Assembly: GCA_023935145.1 (NCBI GenBank)
Contig: CM043697.1
Coordinates: 59,582,001 to 59,646,000 of the forward strand
Direction: 5' to 3'
DNA from: Bretschneidera sinensis
Taxonomy: Eukaryota > Streptophyta > Magnoliopsida > Brassicales > Akaniaceae
DNA: 64,000 nt
The position numbers were made by a program, and so were the translations under genes. This document shows, piece after piece, positions 10,127 through 19,904 of this stretch. The notes under the pieces are model-generated. The model saw only the letters and a program-made list of their open reading frames with translations, ran no database searches and had not been told where the DNA came from. The stretch's first letter is position 1. The number at the start of each line of letters is the position of its first letter.

Positions 10127-13072
10127 ATGGCTGACGCAGTCAGTTCCGCATTAGCAGTTGAGGCTTACAAAGATGGAAGAAGCTTATTTTCGTATGTTTC
10201 TCTAAAAGTTAATTATGCAAAAGATCTTAAAAGCAATTACAACAAGATGATGGCAGAAGCAGAGAAGCTTTATGCGAGAAGGGACGATGTGAACTCTGAA
10301 TTAAACAAAGACAAGACAAAGCAGATTAAGAAAGAATGCGAAGCTTGGATTTGTAGGGTCAGTATTGCCGATAAGGAGGTGCTTGAACTAAAATCCAAAT
10401 ATGAAAAAAAAAGAAAAGGAGGCCTTACTAATTACTTGTCGCGTCCAAATCTTAGCAAATGCATGGCAGAGAAGTGTGAAAAACTGCGTAGTCTTTGGGA
10501 AGGCGGGAAGTTTGAGACAGGAATAGTAGTTGAGGGTCTTCCGGAGCCTGTCAGAATAATACATGCTCCTAGCACCGAAGACACACCATCACTCCACTGT
10601 GTGGTCGAGGAGGTACTGGGCCTTTTGAGTGATAAGACCATAACAAGAATTGGGCTTTGGGGAATGGTGGGAACTGGGAAAACAACAATAATGCAGAACT
10701 TGAATGACAACAAAGATATTGCTAGAATGTTTGATATTGTCATTTGGATAACTGTATCAAAGGATTGGAGTGTTGAAAAGTTGCAAAATGCAATTTTGAA
10801 ACGGCTAAAACTGAATACAATAGGGATAACTGACCCTGATGACACTGCTTGGAGAATATCTAAAGAGCTGGAATGCAAGAGGTATTTGCTACTGCTGGAT
10901 GAAGTTTGGGACAGTCTTGATTTGCATGCAGTAGGTATTCGCAGCAACCATAAGGATAGCAAGGTGGTACTGGCCACAAGATTCCGTGACATTTGCTATA
11001 ACATGGAGACTGATGAACAGATCAATGTTAAACGATTGTCGGATGCTGATGCTTGGAAAATGTTTCGAGAAAAAGTGGGTCGAAACATAAATCTTCCAAA
11101 TGTTAAACCTGTAGCTGAGCAGGTGGTCAGAGAATGTGCTGGTTTGCCTCTCTTGTTAGACAGAGTAGCGAAAACCTTCAGAAAGAAAGATAATATTCAC
11201 CTTTGGGGGGATGGATTGAGAAGCTTAAGAAGATGGCCTAGTATCAAAATCCAAGGCATGGATGAAGTGCTCGAATTCTTAAAATTCTGTTATGAAGATT
11301 TAGATGGTGAGGACAAAAAGGTTTGCTTTCTGTACAGTGCACTATATCCTGAAGATCATGAAATATACATAGATTATCTGCTTGAGTGTTGGAGAGCTGA
11401 AGGTTTTATTGGTGATGCACACCAGTTCAGAGATGCACGTGACAAGGGGCATACAATATTGCATGATCTTATTAATGTATCTTTGCTAGAAAGAAGTGAG
11501 AAGATGAAACACGTAAGGATGAATAAAGTGCTTCGGAATATGGCCCTTAAAATCTCATCACACAGCAAAGACTCTAAAGTTTTGGTGAGAGTCAGTGAAG
11601 GGCTAACACAAGCCCCAGCTGATGAAGAATGGAAACAGGTCAATCGAATCTCTTTGATGGATAACAAACTGTGCTCCTTACCAGAAAATCCAGATTGCAA
11701 ACGTCTCTCCACATTACTACTACAAAGAAATTACAACTTGACAGTTATCCCAGAGCCTTTCTTTGGATCAATGCAAAATCTCCAAGTTCTAGACCTACAT
11801 GGCACTAAAATTATGTCACTACCATCATCTCTGAGTGCCTTGACTGGTCTAAGAGCACTCTATCTTAATTCTTGCAAGAATCTTTCAGAACTCCCACCCA
11901 ATGTAGAAGCACTTGAGAATCTTGAGGTGCTTGATATTCGAGGCTCTGGGATCAATTACTTACCAATTCAGATCAGGGGTATGGCTCGATTGCGGTGTCT
12001 ACGCATGTCATTGTCAAATGTAGACATAGGACACCTTAACCAGGGACAACCAAGGACAATGAATATCATTCCCAACGTCATTTCAAGCCTTTCTTTGTTG
12101 GAAGAACTGAGCATTGATGTGGATCCATACAATCAATTTTGGGATGAGGTTGTTAAAGTTGTGACCCGGGAGGTGGCTACCTTGACGCAATTGACTTCTT
12201 TGTCATTTTGCTTTCCTAAGGTGGACTGTCTTGAGTTATTTATCAGAAAGAGCACTTTGTGGAGAGATTTCCGCTTTGCATTTCAATTTTCTGTTGGTTA
12301 CCATGACTATACCAGGTACAGGATTCTCGATTATTTTGAATATCAAATCTGCAGGTGTTTGAGATTTGCCAATGGTGAAGGCGTAGATCATGCAATTACA
12401 GAGATTCTTGCTGAAACTGATGCATTTGAACTGATTGGCCACAAGGGAGCTTTGGGGCTATCCGACTTCGGCACCGAAAACATCAACAAGATGCGGGGTT
12501 GTCTGATTGAAGAATGCAGTGACATTGAAACCATTATTAATGGCAATGGAATAACAATGGGTGTCTTAGAATGCTTGGAAAAGATGTACATAAACAATGC
12601 CCCAAATTTAGAGAGCATTTGGGAGGGTCCAGTACCTCTTGGAAGCCTAGCCCAACTGACAACTATGAAGTTACATAAATGTCAAAAGTTGAAAAAGATA
12701 TTCTCAAATGGTATGATTCAACAACTCTTTAAACTTCAACACTTGATAGTTGAAGAATGTCATGAAATTGAAGAGATTATCATGGAATCTGAGAACAACG
12801 GGCTTCAGCGGGGTGCACTTCCTAGTTTGAAAACACTAACACTTCTTGATTTGCCGAAATTAGAAAGTATCTGGACTGATGTCTCATTGCAGTGGCCATC
12901 TTTAGAAACGATCAAGATATCCATGTGTCCGATGTTGATGAGGTTGCCTTTCAACAATGGTAACGGAAAGAAACTGAGGTGTATTGAATGCCAGCAATCA
13001 TGGTGGAGTGCATTAGTGTGGGAAGAAGACACCATTGAACAAAGATTAAGATCTATTTGTGTCCTCGACTAG
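10127..13072 (+). CDS. Coiled-coil NB-LRR (CNL) disease-resistance-type protein, RPS2/At4g27190-like
   Basis: Intracellular immune receptor of the CNL class, predicted to sense pathogen effectors and switch by ADP/ATP exchange. The 981-residue frame is uninterrupted. Start is taken at MADAVSSALAVEAYKDG, just after a likely splice acceptor; the in-frame ATG at 10052 is less plausible. Residues 1-150 form the helical N-terminal domain, without a clear EDVID. The NB-ARC follows: P-loop GMVGTGKTT (Lys185), RNBS-A FDIVIWITVSKDW, kinase-2 LLLLDEVWD (Asp258, Glu259), GLPL at 339-342, RNBS-D CFLYSALYPED from Cys400. The MHD position reads MNK (Asn466, Lys467). From about 510 LRRs run to the end, first regular repeats (LQVLDLHGTKI, LPSSLSALTG), then long irregular ones. 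It is the only intact host gene here and is boxed in by transposons. Family call is firm; pathogen specificity unknown. Confidence 0.93.
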   Translation: MADAVSSALAVEAYKDGRSLFSYVSLKVNYAKDLKSNYNKMMAEAEKLYARRDDVNSELNKDKTKQIKKECEAWICRVSIADKEVLELKSKYEKKRKGGLTNYLSRPNLSKCMAEKCEKLRSLWEGGKFETGIVVEGLPEPVRIIHAPSTEDTPSLHCVVEEVLGLLSDKTITRIGLWGMVGTGKTTIMQNLNDNKDIARMFDIVIWITVSKDWSVEKLQNAILKRLKLNTIGITDPDDTAWRISKELECKRYLLLLDEVWDSLDLHAVGIRSNHKDSKVVLATRFRDICYNMETDEQINVKRLSDADAWKMFREKVGRNINLPNVKPVAEQVVRECAGLPLLLDRVAKTFRKKDNIHLWGDGLRSLRRWPSIKIQGMDEVLEFLKFCYEDLDGEDKKVCFLYSALYPEDHEIYIDYLLECWRAEGFIGDAHQFRDARDKGHTILHDLINVSLLERSEKMKHVRMNKVLRNMALKISSHSKDSKVLVRVSEGLTQAPADEEWKQVNRISLMDNKLCSLPENPDCKRLSTLLLQRNYNLTVIPEPFFGSMQNLQVLDLHGTKIMSLPSSLSALTGLRALYLNSCKNLSELPPNVEALENLEVLDIRGSGINYLPIQIRGMARLRCLRMSLSNVDIGHLNQGQPRTMNIIPNVISSLSLLEELSIDVDPYNQFWDEVVKVVTREVATLTQLTSLSFCFPKVDCLELFIRKSTLWRDFRFAFQFSVGYHDYTRYRILDYFEYQICRCLRFANGEGVDHAITEILAETDAFELIGHKGALGLSDFGTENINKMRGCLIEECSDIETIINGNGITMGVLECLEKMYINNAPNLESIWEGPVPLGSLAQLTTMKLHKCQKLKKIFSNGMIQQLFKLQHLIVEECHEIEEIIMESENNGLQRGALPSLKTLTLLDLPKLESIWTDVSLQWPSLETIKISMCPMLMRLPFNNGNGKKLRCIECQQSWWSALVWEEDTIEQRLRSICVLD

Positions 13073-13859
13073 CTTCTGGTTTTAAAATTTTTACTTTGCA
13101 GATTATCGTGTAATGTTACCGTTTTATAGACTTATGTCATTCACATTTTTCTTTTTTTTTGTTCTCGTGTTTCGGGTGTTCTAGCTAAATTATCTGAGTT
13201 ACCAGAATACCAGATATGATTATTACATTGCTGGTGTAGATTATTCCAGATAAATGTTGCTGCTACATCTGTTTTTATCCATTTCAACTGGTGATCATTA
13301 ATTCAAAGGTTGTGGATGCAATATGAAAGCTGTTATGAAATAGTTACCTTGTTTTTTCAATAATCCTTTTAATCAAAGTTGGTGGAGTGATGGGTTGAAA
13401 TTGTTTAAAGCAGAAATTAATTCCTTCTGATCATTTTATCATTGTTTGCTTCTTCTCTGTACCAACATTGCTTCAATATGCTCTTTGGTTATTGAGGGGT
13501 CATGGAGGAATAACAAAGAGAAGACTGTATTTTAATTTTTTTTTTATTCAATTCAATATAGGGTAATTTCGTCAATTTACAAACTTTTGTTTTGAAGTTA
13601 ACAATATTAGCTTTGGCAATATCGACGGCCAATAATATTTATTAGTTCTATTTTTAATAACTTAAATTTGTATTTCATTTTCTAAGTGATGATTGAAATA
13701 TTATTTTTTATTAAACTTACGCGTCAATATAGTATATATCTATAGTTCTGTATCATTTAATTTACTTGAATAATATAAATACCATTTGATGTAAATATCA
13801 TAGATCATAAAATATGTTTTTTATGCGAATTATTATAGTTTTTGAATTTTATGGACATC
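13073..13859. other. CNL 3' flank, no further gene seen
   Basis: AT-rich sequence after the stop. It should contain the CNL 3' untranslated region, but no strong AATAAA-type signal stands out; AATAATATTT near 13630 is a weak candidate. The flank is interrupted by the Tat-type element, whose target duplication ATGTC occupies 13860-13864. Confidence 0.6.
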
Positions 13860-13864
13860 ATGTC

Positions 13865-14392
13865 TGGGATAGCCCATAACACTTCAGCCCGATAAGAAAC
13901 GCTTGTGGTGTAGCCCATAACACTCCGGCCCAATAAGGAACGGTCCAGTAGACCTACGCACAGGCTCCTTCTACAACACATCGCCCTGTAACCGTCCTAC
14001 GACACGCCGCCATGCAGCCACCCTACAACACGTCGCCCAGCCACACATCACCCTGACACATGTCATCCCCCGATCATGCAAGGCTATAAATAAACCAAGA
14101 TATGGAATTCGGAGGGGACTCGATTTTGAATACACACTGAGCTATTTGCACCCACATTGCCTTAAGTTTAAGTACTCGGCCTCGGCCTACTTTAAGTTCC
14201 CGTTCTAACTTAAGCATGGGAGCGCCCTCGGAGGTTCCCTATCCCCTCCTTCCGAGGGTTCTTAGTTCACCGCTGTTGTTTGTGCAGAACCACTTTAGTA
14301 ATTCAGGCCACGTCAGCACCTAGACCGCGTTAGCACTCAGGCCACGTCAACACCCCGACCACGTTAGTCACAGCGATTTTTTGGCATCAACA
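13865..14392 (+). repeat. 5' LTR of Tat-type element (528 bp)
   Basis: Starts TGGGATAGCCCATAACAC and ends GGCATCAACA. It opens with two copies of a TAGCCCATAACAC unit about 41 bp apart and has repeated ACAACAC-CGCCCTGCAGCC motifs near 13970-14050. Compared with the 3' LTR it lacks about 47 bp just upstream of the TATA box. Confidence 0.92.
14084..14093 (+). promoter_or_regulatory. TATA box of Tat 5' LTR
   Basis: CTATAAATAA within GGCTATAAATAAACC, shared by both LTRs. Position in the middle of the LTR fits the U3/R promoter of the element. Confidence 0.75.
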
Positions 14393-14412
14393 GATAGGCG
14401 CCGTCCGTGGGA
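14393..14412 (+). promoter_or_regulatory. Primer-binding site of Tat-type element
   Basis: Directly after the LTR end, GATAGGCGCCGTCCGTGGGA fits the plant Ty3 primer-site pattern GGCGCCGTC-GTGGGAA. The tRNA is not assigned. Confidence 0.7.
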
Positions 14413-14470
14413 AACCACAATCTCTCACTATAACAAAAGCGAAGAAATACAAAAGAACTCATCCGTTGCA

Positions 14471-15960
14471 ATGCCACCAAGAAGTAGTACGAGGAGGACC
14501 AACGAGGAAACCCAAACAGCATGCTCTGCTCCTATCCGGGGGAGCACCCGCAGCCAGCAATCTGGACCACTGTTCCCTGCAATCCCCGAGCATGCAACCC
14601 CCGGGTCAAGCAGGAGGCCTCCCATCGGGGAGCAGTGCCCTCATCTCTCCGGAACTAACTCTCCTGATTGCGAGGAAGCGACTGCGCATCCTTATGCCCC
14701 TGTAACTCAAGCTTAGTTCCAAGAGCTCTCCCGGATGATAGCTGACCTGGCAACTCAAGTCTGAGACGCAAGCCAATAACTTTCCTTTTCTCCCCACCAA
14801 GCTCCGGAGCAAGCAAAATCATCTTACAGAGATGATCCTACCTACAACCAGCCTCCAACCGAGCCCTCGCTGCGTTGCAGCCGGTCCAAGGAGAGCTCCT
14901 CTTCGAAAAGCAACTTCAACTTAGAGAGACGGTTCGAAAAAATGGAAGAGAAAATAGACTTGGCCCTAAAATACAAAAACCTTAGTATCTTGGACGAGCT
15001 TAGCATCCAAGATCCCCCATTTACAGAAGTTTTCCTCGAGACCCCGCTCCCCTTCAACTTCAGAATGCCGCATGTCAGAATGTACGACGGTTCAGGAGAC
15101 CCCCTAGATCATTTGCAGCACTACAAAACGACCATGATGTTACATCGACATTCCGACCCTATCATGTGCCGAGCCTTCCCCTTGACCCTCGAGAAGGCTG
15201 CGGACACTTAGTATTCGCGTATGAGGCCAAGGAGCATTAGCAATTTCAGAGAACTTAGTTATGCCTTTGCCTCGCACTTCTTCAGCAGCAAGGGATCAAA
15301 GAAGACCTCGAAAAGCTTGCTCAACATTATTCAACACCACGGAGAAAAGCTTCGAGCCTACATATCCAGGTTCAACACGGCCGCCTGGGAAATCCCCGAC
15401 CTCAACCCAAATGTTCAGATGATGGCGTTCAAAAATGGGTTGAGGTCTGGGATCTTCAGCTCCAAGCTCACTAGGCACCCACCCCGGGATATGAACGAGG
15501 TCTTAGCCCGGGCAGAGAAGTATATGCTGGCAGAGGATGACCAGGCATTCAGAAAGGAAAAAGAAGGAGAAACAGAGAAGAAGAGAAAAGACGTCAATCC
15601 ACAGAGAAAGGCGGCTAAGAGACCCCACCAAGACAACAGGTATAAGCCTCATCCCCGGTTCGACAGCTTCACTCCCCTCAACGCATCCAGGACCAATGTC
15701 CTCATGCAACTTCATGATAAGTCAGTCCTCCAATGGCCACCCAGGACGCCACACCTTGGTGGGGATCAAAGATAATGGTGCCGTTTCCATAAGAACTAAG
15801 GCCACGATACCGAAGAATGCCATGCCTTAAAGGAACAAATCGAAGCCCTTATCAACCGGGGTCATTTAAAGGAGTTTACAAAGCCTCGGAGGAGAGAAGC
15901 GCCTGCCCAGTCAAGGAGAGACCCTGGGCATCTTCATCTCCAAGACCGAGAGTGACAAGA
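14471..15960 (+). pseudogene. Tat gag
   Basis: Structural polyprotein, forming the cytoplasmic particle. ATG at 14471 begins MPPRSSTRRTNEETQ. The conserved capsid part (14942-15560) shows FRMPHVRMYDGSGDPLDHLQ, CRAFPLTLEKAAD and AYISRFNTAAWEIPDLN, as in Tat gags. A stop at 15209-15211 sits where the family has Trp. After a frame change, a Tat-type zinc-finger-like stretch WCRFHKN...GHDTEECHALKEQ lies at 15776-15830 with one stop in it. Further stops occur at about 14714-14716 and 14762. Not functional as it stands. Confidence 0.82.
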
Positions 15961-16015
15961 TCCTCGATAAGACTCCAAAACTGACCGGGAAGCGCCAAAA
16001 CAAAAGAACCAAGAA

Positions 16016-16705
16016 GTGGCAACTACCATCCGGATCATCAAGACAATATATGGAGGCCTTGTCGTCGGAGGGAGCTCGAGACAAAGCAGGAAGGCGTATG
16101 CCAGAACTATGGCCTCTGTTAACGGACCACATAATCGAAGAAAGTCAGAGATGGTGATCTCTTTCATGGAGGATAACCTAGAAGATGTACAAACTCCTCA
16201 CGATGATGCAGTAGTAGTCTCCCTCCTAGTGGCCAATCATGAACTACGACGCGTTTTGATTGACAACGGAAGCTCTGTAGATATATTATTCTATGACGCC
16301 TTCCAATGCATAGAGTTTAAGGATGAGCGCCTAGAGCCAACCTCGACCCCCCTTTATGGCTTCGGTGGATCTCTAGTTTTCGCCAAAGGAAGCATAATCC
16401 TCCCTGTCTCCGCAGGGACAGCACCACAGATCTCCACTGTGCAAACCACTTTTTTGGTGGTAAAGCAACCCTCTTCTTACAACCTGATCATCGGGCGACC
16501 CACCTTCAAAAAACTAAAAGTTATTGTCTCCACGTACCATCTGAAGGTCAAGTTTCCCACCAGTGAGGGAGTGGGAGTAATTAGAGATGATCAGAGGGCT
16601 TCTCAATCCTGCTATCTGAATGCTATCAAAGAAGGAAACAAGACAGAAGCTCTGCCCCTCGAGGTGGAAGACCTCAGGGATGAAATGAAAACCCCGAGAG
16701 GGTGA
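16016..16705 (+). pseudogene. Tat aspartic protease region
   Basis: Processes the polyprotein in intact elements. The frame of 229 codons contains VLIDNGSSVDILFYDAFQ; the catalytic Asp is codon 16262-16264, and the usual D-T/S-G is D-N-G here. Downstream YNLIIGRPTFKKLKVIVSTY is the conserved flap/C-terminal part of Tat proteases. A stop at 16703-16705 separates it from RT, which begins in the next in-frame segment at 16709. Confidence 0.8.
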
Positions 16706-16708
16706 CCA

Positions 16709-17431
16709 GTGGAAGAGCTGACTTCAGTGCCCCTAGGGAAAGACCCCACCCAAACCGTCCAGATAGGATCAAATCTCTCCAAAAATCATAGGAAAGAGCT
16801 TATCTCCCTCCTCCAGAAGAACCGAGACTTGTTCGCCTGGTCTGCGTCAGACATGCCTAGGGTCGACCCTAGGACCATTGAGCATCGCCTAAACGTAGAT
16901 GCGAAGTACAAGCTAGTCGTCCAGAAGAAAAGAACTTTTACACCCGAATGCCAGGTTGCCATCAACGCTGAGGTAGAGAAGCTACTTAAGGTTAGTTTCA
17001 TCCGAGAGGCAAAATACCCCAAGTGGGTGTCGAACGTAGTAATGGTCCAGAAGGGCAATGGTAAATGGCGGATCTGCATCGACTTTACTAACCTGAACAA
17101 AGCCTATCCAAAGGATAACTTTCCTCTCTCGCTAGTCGATCAGATGGTGGATGCCCCTTCAGGGCATGAATTCCTCTCCTTCATGGACGAGTACTCTGGT
17201 TACAATCAAATTTTCATGTACAGGCCAGACCGAGAGAAGACCGCCTTTATCACTGATCGAGGGTTGTATTGCTACAAGGTCATGCCCTTCGGACTCAAGA
17301 ATGCCGGCACGACTTACCAAAGGCTAGTGAACAAAATCTTTAAAGGGAAAATAGGGCAAAACATGGAAGTCTACGTGGACGACATGCTAGTCAAGAGTAT
17401 GGAGGCTCGGGACCACAGAATCGATCTTTAA
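16709..17431 (+). pseudogene. Tat reverse transcriptase, thumb deleted
   Basis: RNA-dependent DNA polymerase. Fingers and palm are well kept: WRICIDFTNLNKAYPKDNFP, the palm motif FMDEYSGYNQI, VMPFGLKNAGTTYQRLVNKIF, and catalytic YVDD at 17372-17383. The frame ends abruptly after DDMLVKSMEARDHRIDL. Sequence resumes with KEVQRLTGRIAALSRF near 17465, so several tens of codons of the thumb that other Tat elements have are missing. The deletion leaves a frameshift. Confidence 0.85.
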
Positions 17432-17439
17432 AGGTCATC

Positions 17440-18005
17440 CTTGATATAACCCCCCTAAATTCGTAAAAGAAGTACAGCGGCTCACTGGGAGAATCGCCGC
17501 CCTGAGTCGCTTTATGTCCAAATCTGCGAAAAAATGTCTACCCTTCTTTAAGGCCATCAGGAAGGCCAAAGAATTCTCTTGGACGGAGGATTTCCGGGAA
17601 GCATTCGAAGGGCTAAAAAAGTATTTGAGCTCGCCCTCACTCCTAACCAAGCCCCTTCCTAGTGAAGAGCTGTTTTTATACTTATCAGTTGGCCAAAGTA
17701 CTGTGGCCTCTATCTTGATCCGAGAATAAGAAGGCATTCAGAGACCCATCTACTATGTTAGCAGGATCCTTCACGAAGTAGAAATAAGATATCTTTTGAT
17801 TGAGAAGATGGCTTATGCTGTTGTGATAGCTGCACGAAAGCTTCGACCATACTTTTAGGTGCACACAATCAACCTCCTGACCGATCAGCCTCTAAGACAA
17901 GTCCTGCATAGACCAAGTGTATCCGGAAGAATGGTAAAGTGGGCAGTAGAGCTGGGGGAATTTAATATCTGATACCACCCACGGAAGGCAATAAAAAGCC
18001 AAGCC
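17440..18005 (+). pseudogene. Tat retroviral-type RNase H
   Basis: From about 17460 the connection domain (LTGRIAALSRFMSKSAKKCLP) leads into RNase H, which degrades the RNA template. Recognisable pieces are LFLYLSVGQSTVASILIRE, PIYYVSRILHEVEIRYLLIE and LLTDQPLRQVLHRPSVSGRM. Stops occur at 17727-17729 and near 17858 and 17972. The usual first catalytic Asp of FLYL(D) type is replaced (FLYLSVG), as in many Tat elements, whose activity is thought to reside in the second RNase H. Confidence 0.75.
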
Positions 18006-18674
18006 TTGGCCGACTTTATTGTCAAGATAACCCTATCCATAGATCCAGACGAAGAGTTGGAAACAGAATCCGAGGAACCACCTCATAGGTGGACCCTCTA
18101 TATAGATGGATCTTCAAATACGATAGGAAGTGAAGCAGGACTCGTCCTTCGCAGCCCAGATGGCTTCACAGTTGAGTACACCTTGAGATTTGAATTCAAA
18201 ACTTCCAACAACGAGGCAGAGTATGAGGCTTTACTGGCTGGCCTAAGATTGGCCGGAGCACTGGCTGCAGAGACACTAGAGGTGTTCAGCGACTCCCAAC
18301 TGGTGGTGAGTCAGGTGACGGGGGAATTCGAGGCCTATGGAGAAAAGCTCGCCCAATATTTCAAAAAGGTGAAAGAGTTCGCCGCATGATTCAAGGCTTT
18401 CTGGATAACTTAAATCCCGCGAGCTGAGAACTTCGAAGCAGACGCTCTGGCCAACTTGGCCTCCTCCCAACACCTGGAAACAACTCGAGCTGTCTACCTG
18501 AAAACCCTCTCCATTCCTAGTATAAACAAAGCCTTGGTCCTACTAATAGAAGAGGAAGAATCATGGATGGACCCGATCCTCCGGTATTTGAGAGACAGAG
18601 AGGTCCCCAAGTAGAAGGGCGAAGCCAGAAAACTAATATCTCGTGCATCTTGATACACGATTATAAATGGACAA
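18006..18674 (+). pseudogene. Tat second (archaeal/plant-like) RNase H domain
   Basis: Extra RNase H that defines the Tat lineage. WTLYIDGSSNTIGSEAGLVL supplies the first catalytic Asp (codon 18105-18107), NNEAEYEALLAGLRLAGALA the Glu, VFSDSQLVVSQVTGEFEAYG the second Asp, and AENFEADALANLASS near 18424-18468 the last Asp. All four acidic positions are present. Four stops interrupt the frame (18387 TGA, 18411 TAA, 18612 TAG, 18651 TGA), but there is no frameshift and the frame runs on into integrase. Confidence 0.88.
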
Positions 18675-19796
18675 GTGTATAAGTGGGCTCTGACTATGCC
18701 TTACTTGAGGTGCCTCAATTCTGCCGAGGTCGAAGATGCCCTCCGAGAAGTCCATGAGGGAATATGTGGGAATCACCTGAGAGCTCGAGCCTTCGCCTTC
18801 AAGGTTCTTCGCCAAGGGTATTATTGGCCCAAAATGAAAGAGAATCCAGCTAATTTAGTAAAAAAATGCAGAAATTGTCAACAGTACTCTCTAATGCCAC
18901 ACCAACCTGCTAATCCCCTCACCTCGATCACTAGTCTACTTCCCTTTACAATGTCGGGGATGGACATCCTAGGCCCGTTCACCGTGACAACTGGGAAAAT
19001 GAAGCACCTCATTGTAGCCATCAATTATTTCACCAAGTGGGTCGAGGCAGAACCACTGGCCAGCATTACGGATCACCAAGCCCGAAACTTCATTTGAAAA
19101 TCGATTGTGTGTCGGTTCGGGATTCATCGAGTGTTGGTCACCGATAATGAAAAGCAGTTCGACAGCTCTCGGTTTAAAACATTCTGTGAAGACCTTCACA
19201 TTGAGCACCGATTCTCATCCGTTGGGTATTCGTAGGCCAATGGTCAGACTGAAGTTACCAACAGGACCCTACTCCAAGGAATCAAGAAAAGACTCGTCGA
19301 GGAGGATAGACGGTGGGCTGACCAGCTCCCCAATATTCTTTGGGCCTATCGAACGACCGCACGAACGCCAACAGGAGAAACTTTGTTTTTCATGACATAC
19401 GGATCGAAAGTCGTCATCCCTGTAGAAATTGGGATTCCATCGATGTGAGTGCAATCTTTTGAACCAAGTAACAATGAAGAAAGCCTGCGGATGAACACAG
19501 ATTTGGTCGATAAAGCTCGGGACAGAGCCCAAATTCGTTTAGCTGTATACCAACATAGGGCCACTCGATATTACGACTCCTGAGTTCGAAATTGAAGCTT
19601 TAAACTCCATGACCTCGTCCTACGAAAAAGTGAAGTGTCTTACCCTCAGCACACGAGAAAGCTCGTTCCAAATTGGGAAGGCCTATACAGAATCCGAAGA
19701 GTTTGCCGGATGGGCATTTTTGAGCTCGAAGAACTAAATGGGAAGTCGGTACCTCATACTTGGAATGCGAAGAACCTCCACAAATTCTATCAGTAA
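18675..19796 (+). pseudogene. Tat integrase
   Basis: Inserts the cDNA into the chromosome. One frame of 374 codons, continuous with the upstream RNase H. Zinc finger: H-E-G-I-C-G-N-H with CRNCQQ. Catalytic core: MDILGPF, VTDNEKQFDSSRFKTFCEDL and ANGQTEVTNRTLL, giving D, D and E. The C-terminal GPY-like part ends ELNGKSVPHTWNAKNLHKFYQ before TAA at 19794-19796. Five internal stops (19095 TGA, 19233 TAG, 19446, 19581 and 19593 TGA) and no indels. Confidence 0.9.
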
Positions 19797-19904
19797 AGTA
19801 AAAATTAATAAAGTTCGAAGTTTGAGGAAGAATTTTGAGATTTCTTTAAGTCCAGAGAAGAGGTACAAAATATAGGTTCTATCAGCCTTGGCTACAAAAG
19901 ATTT

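Noticed and set aside
10432..12618. Several minus-strand frames under the CNL gene
   Set aside because: Shadows of the CNL coding sequence; no independent domain.
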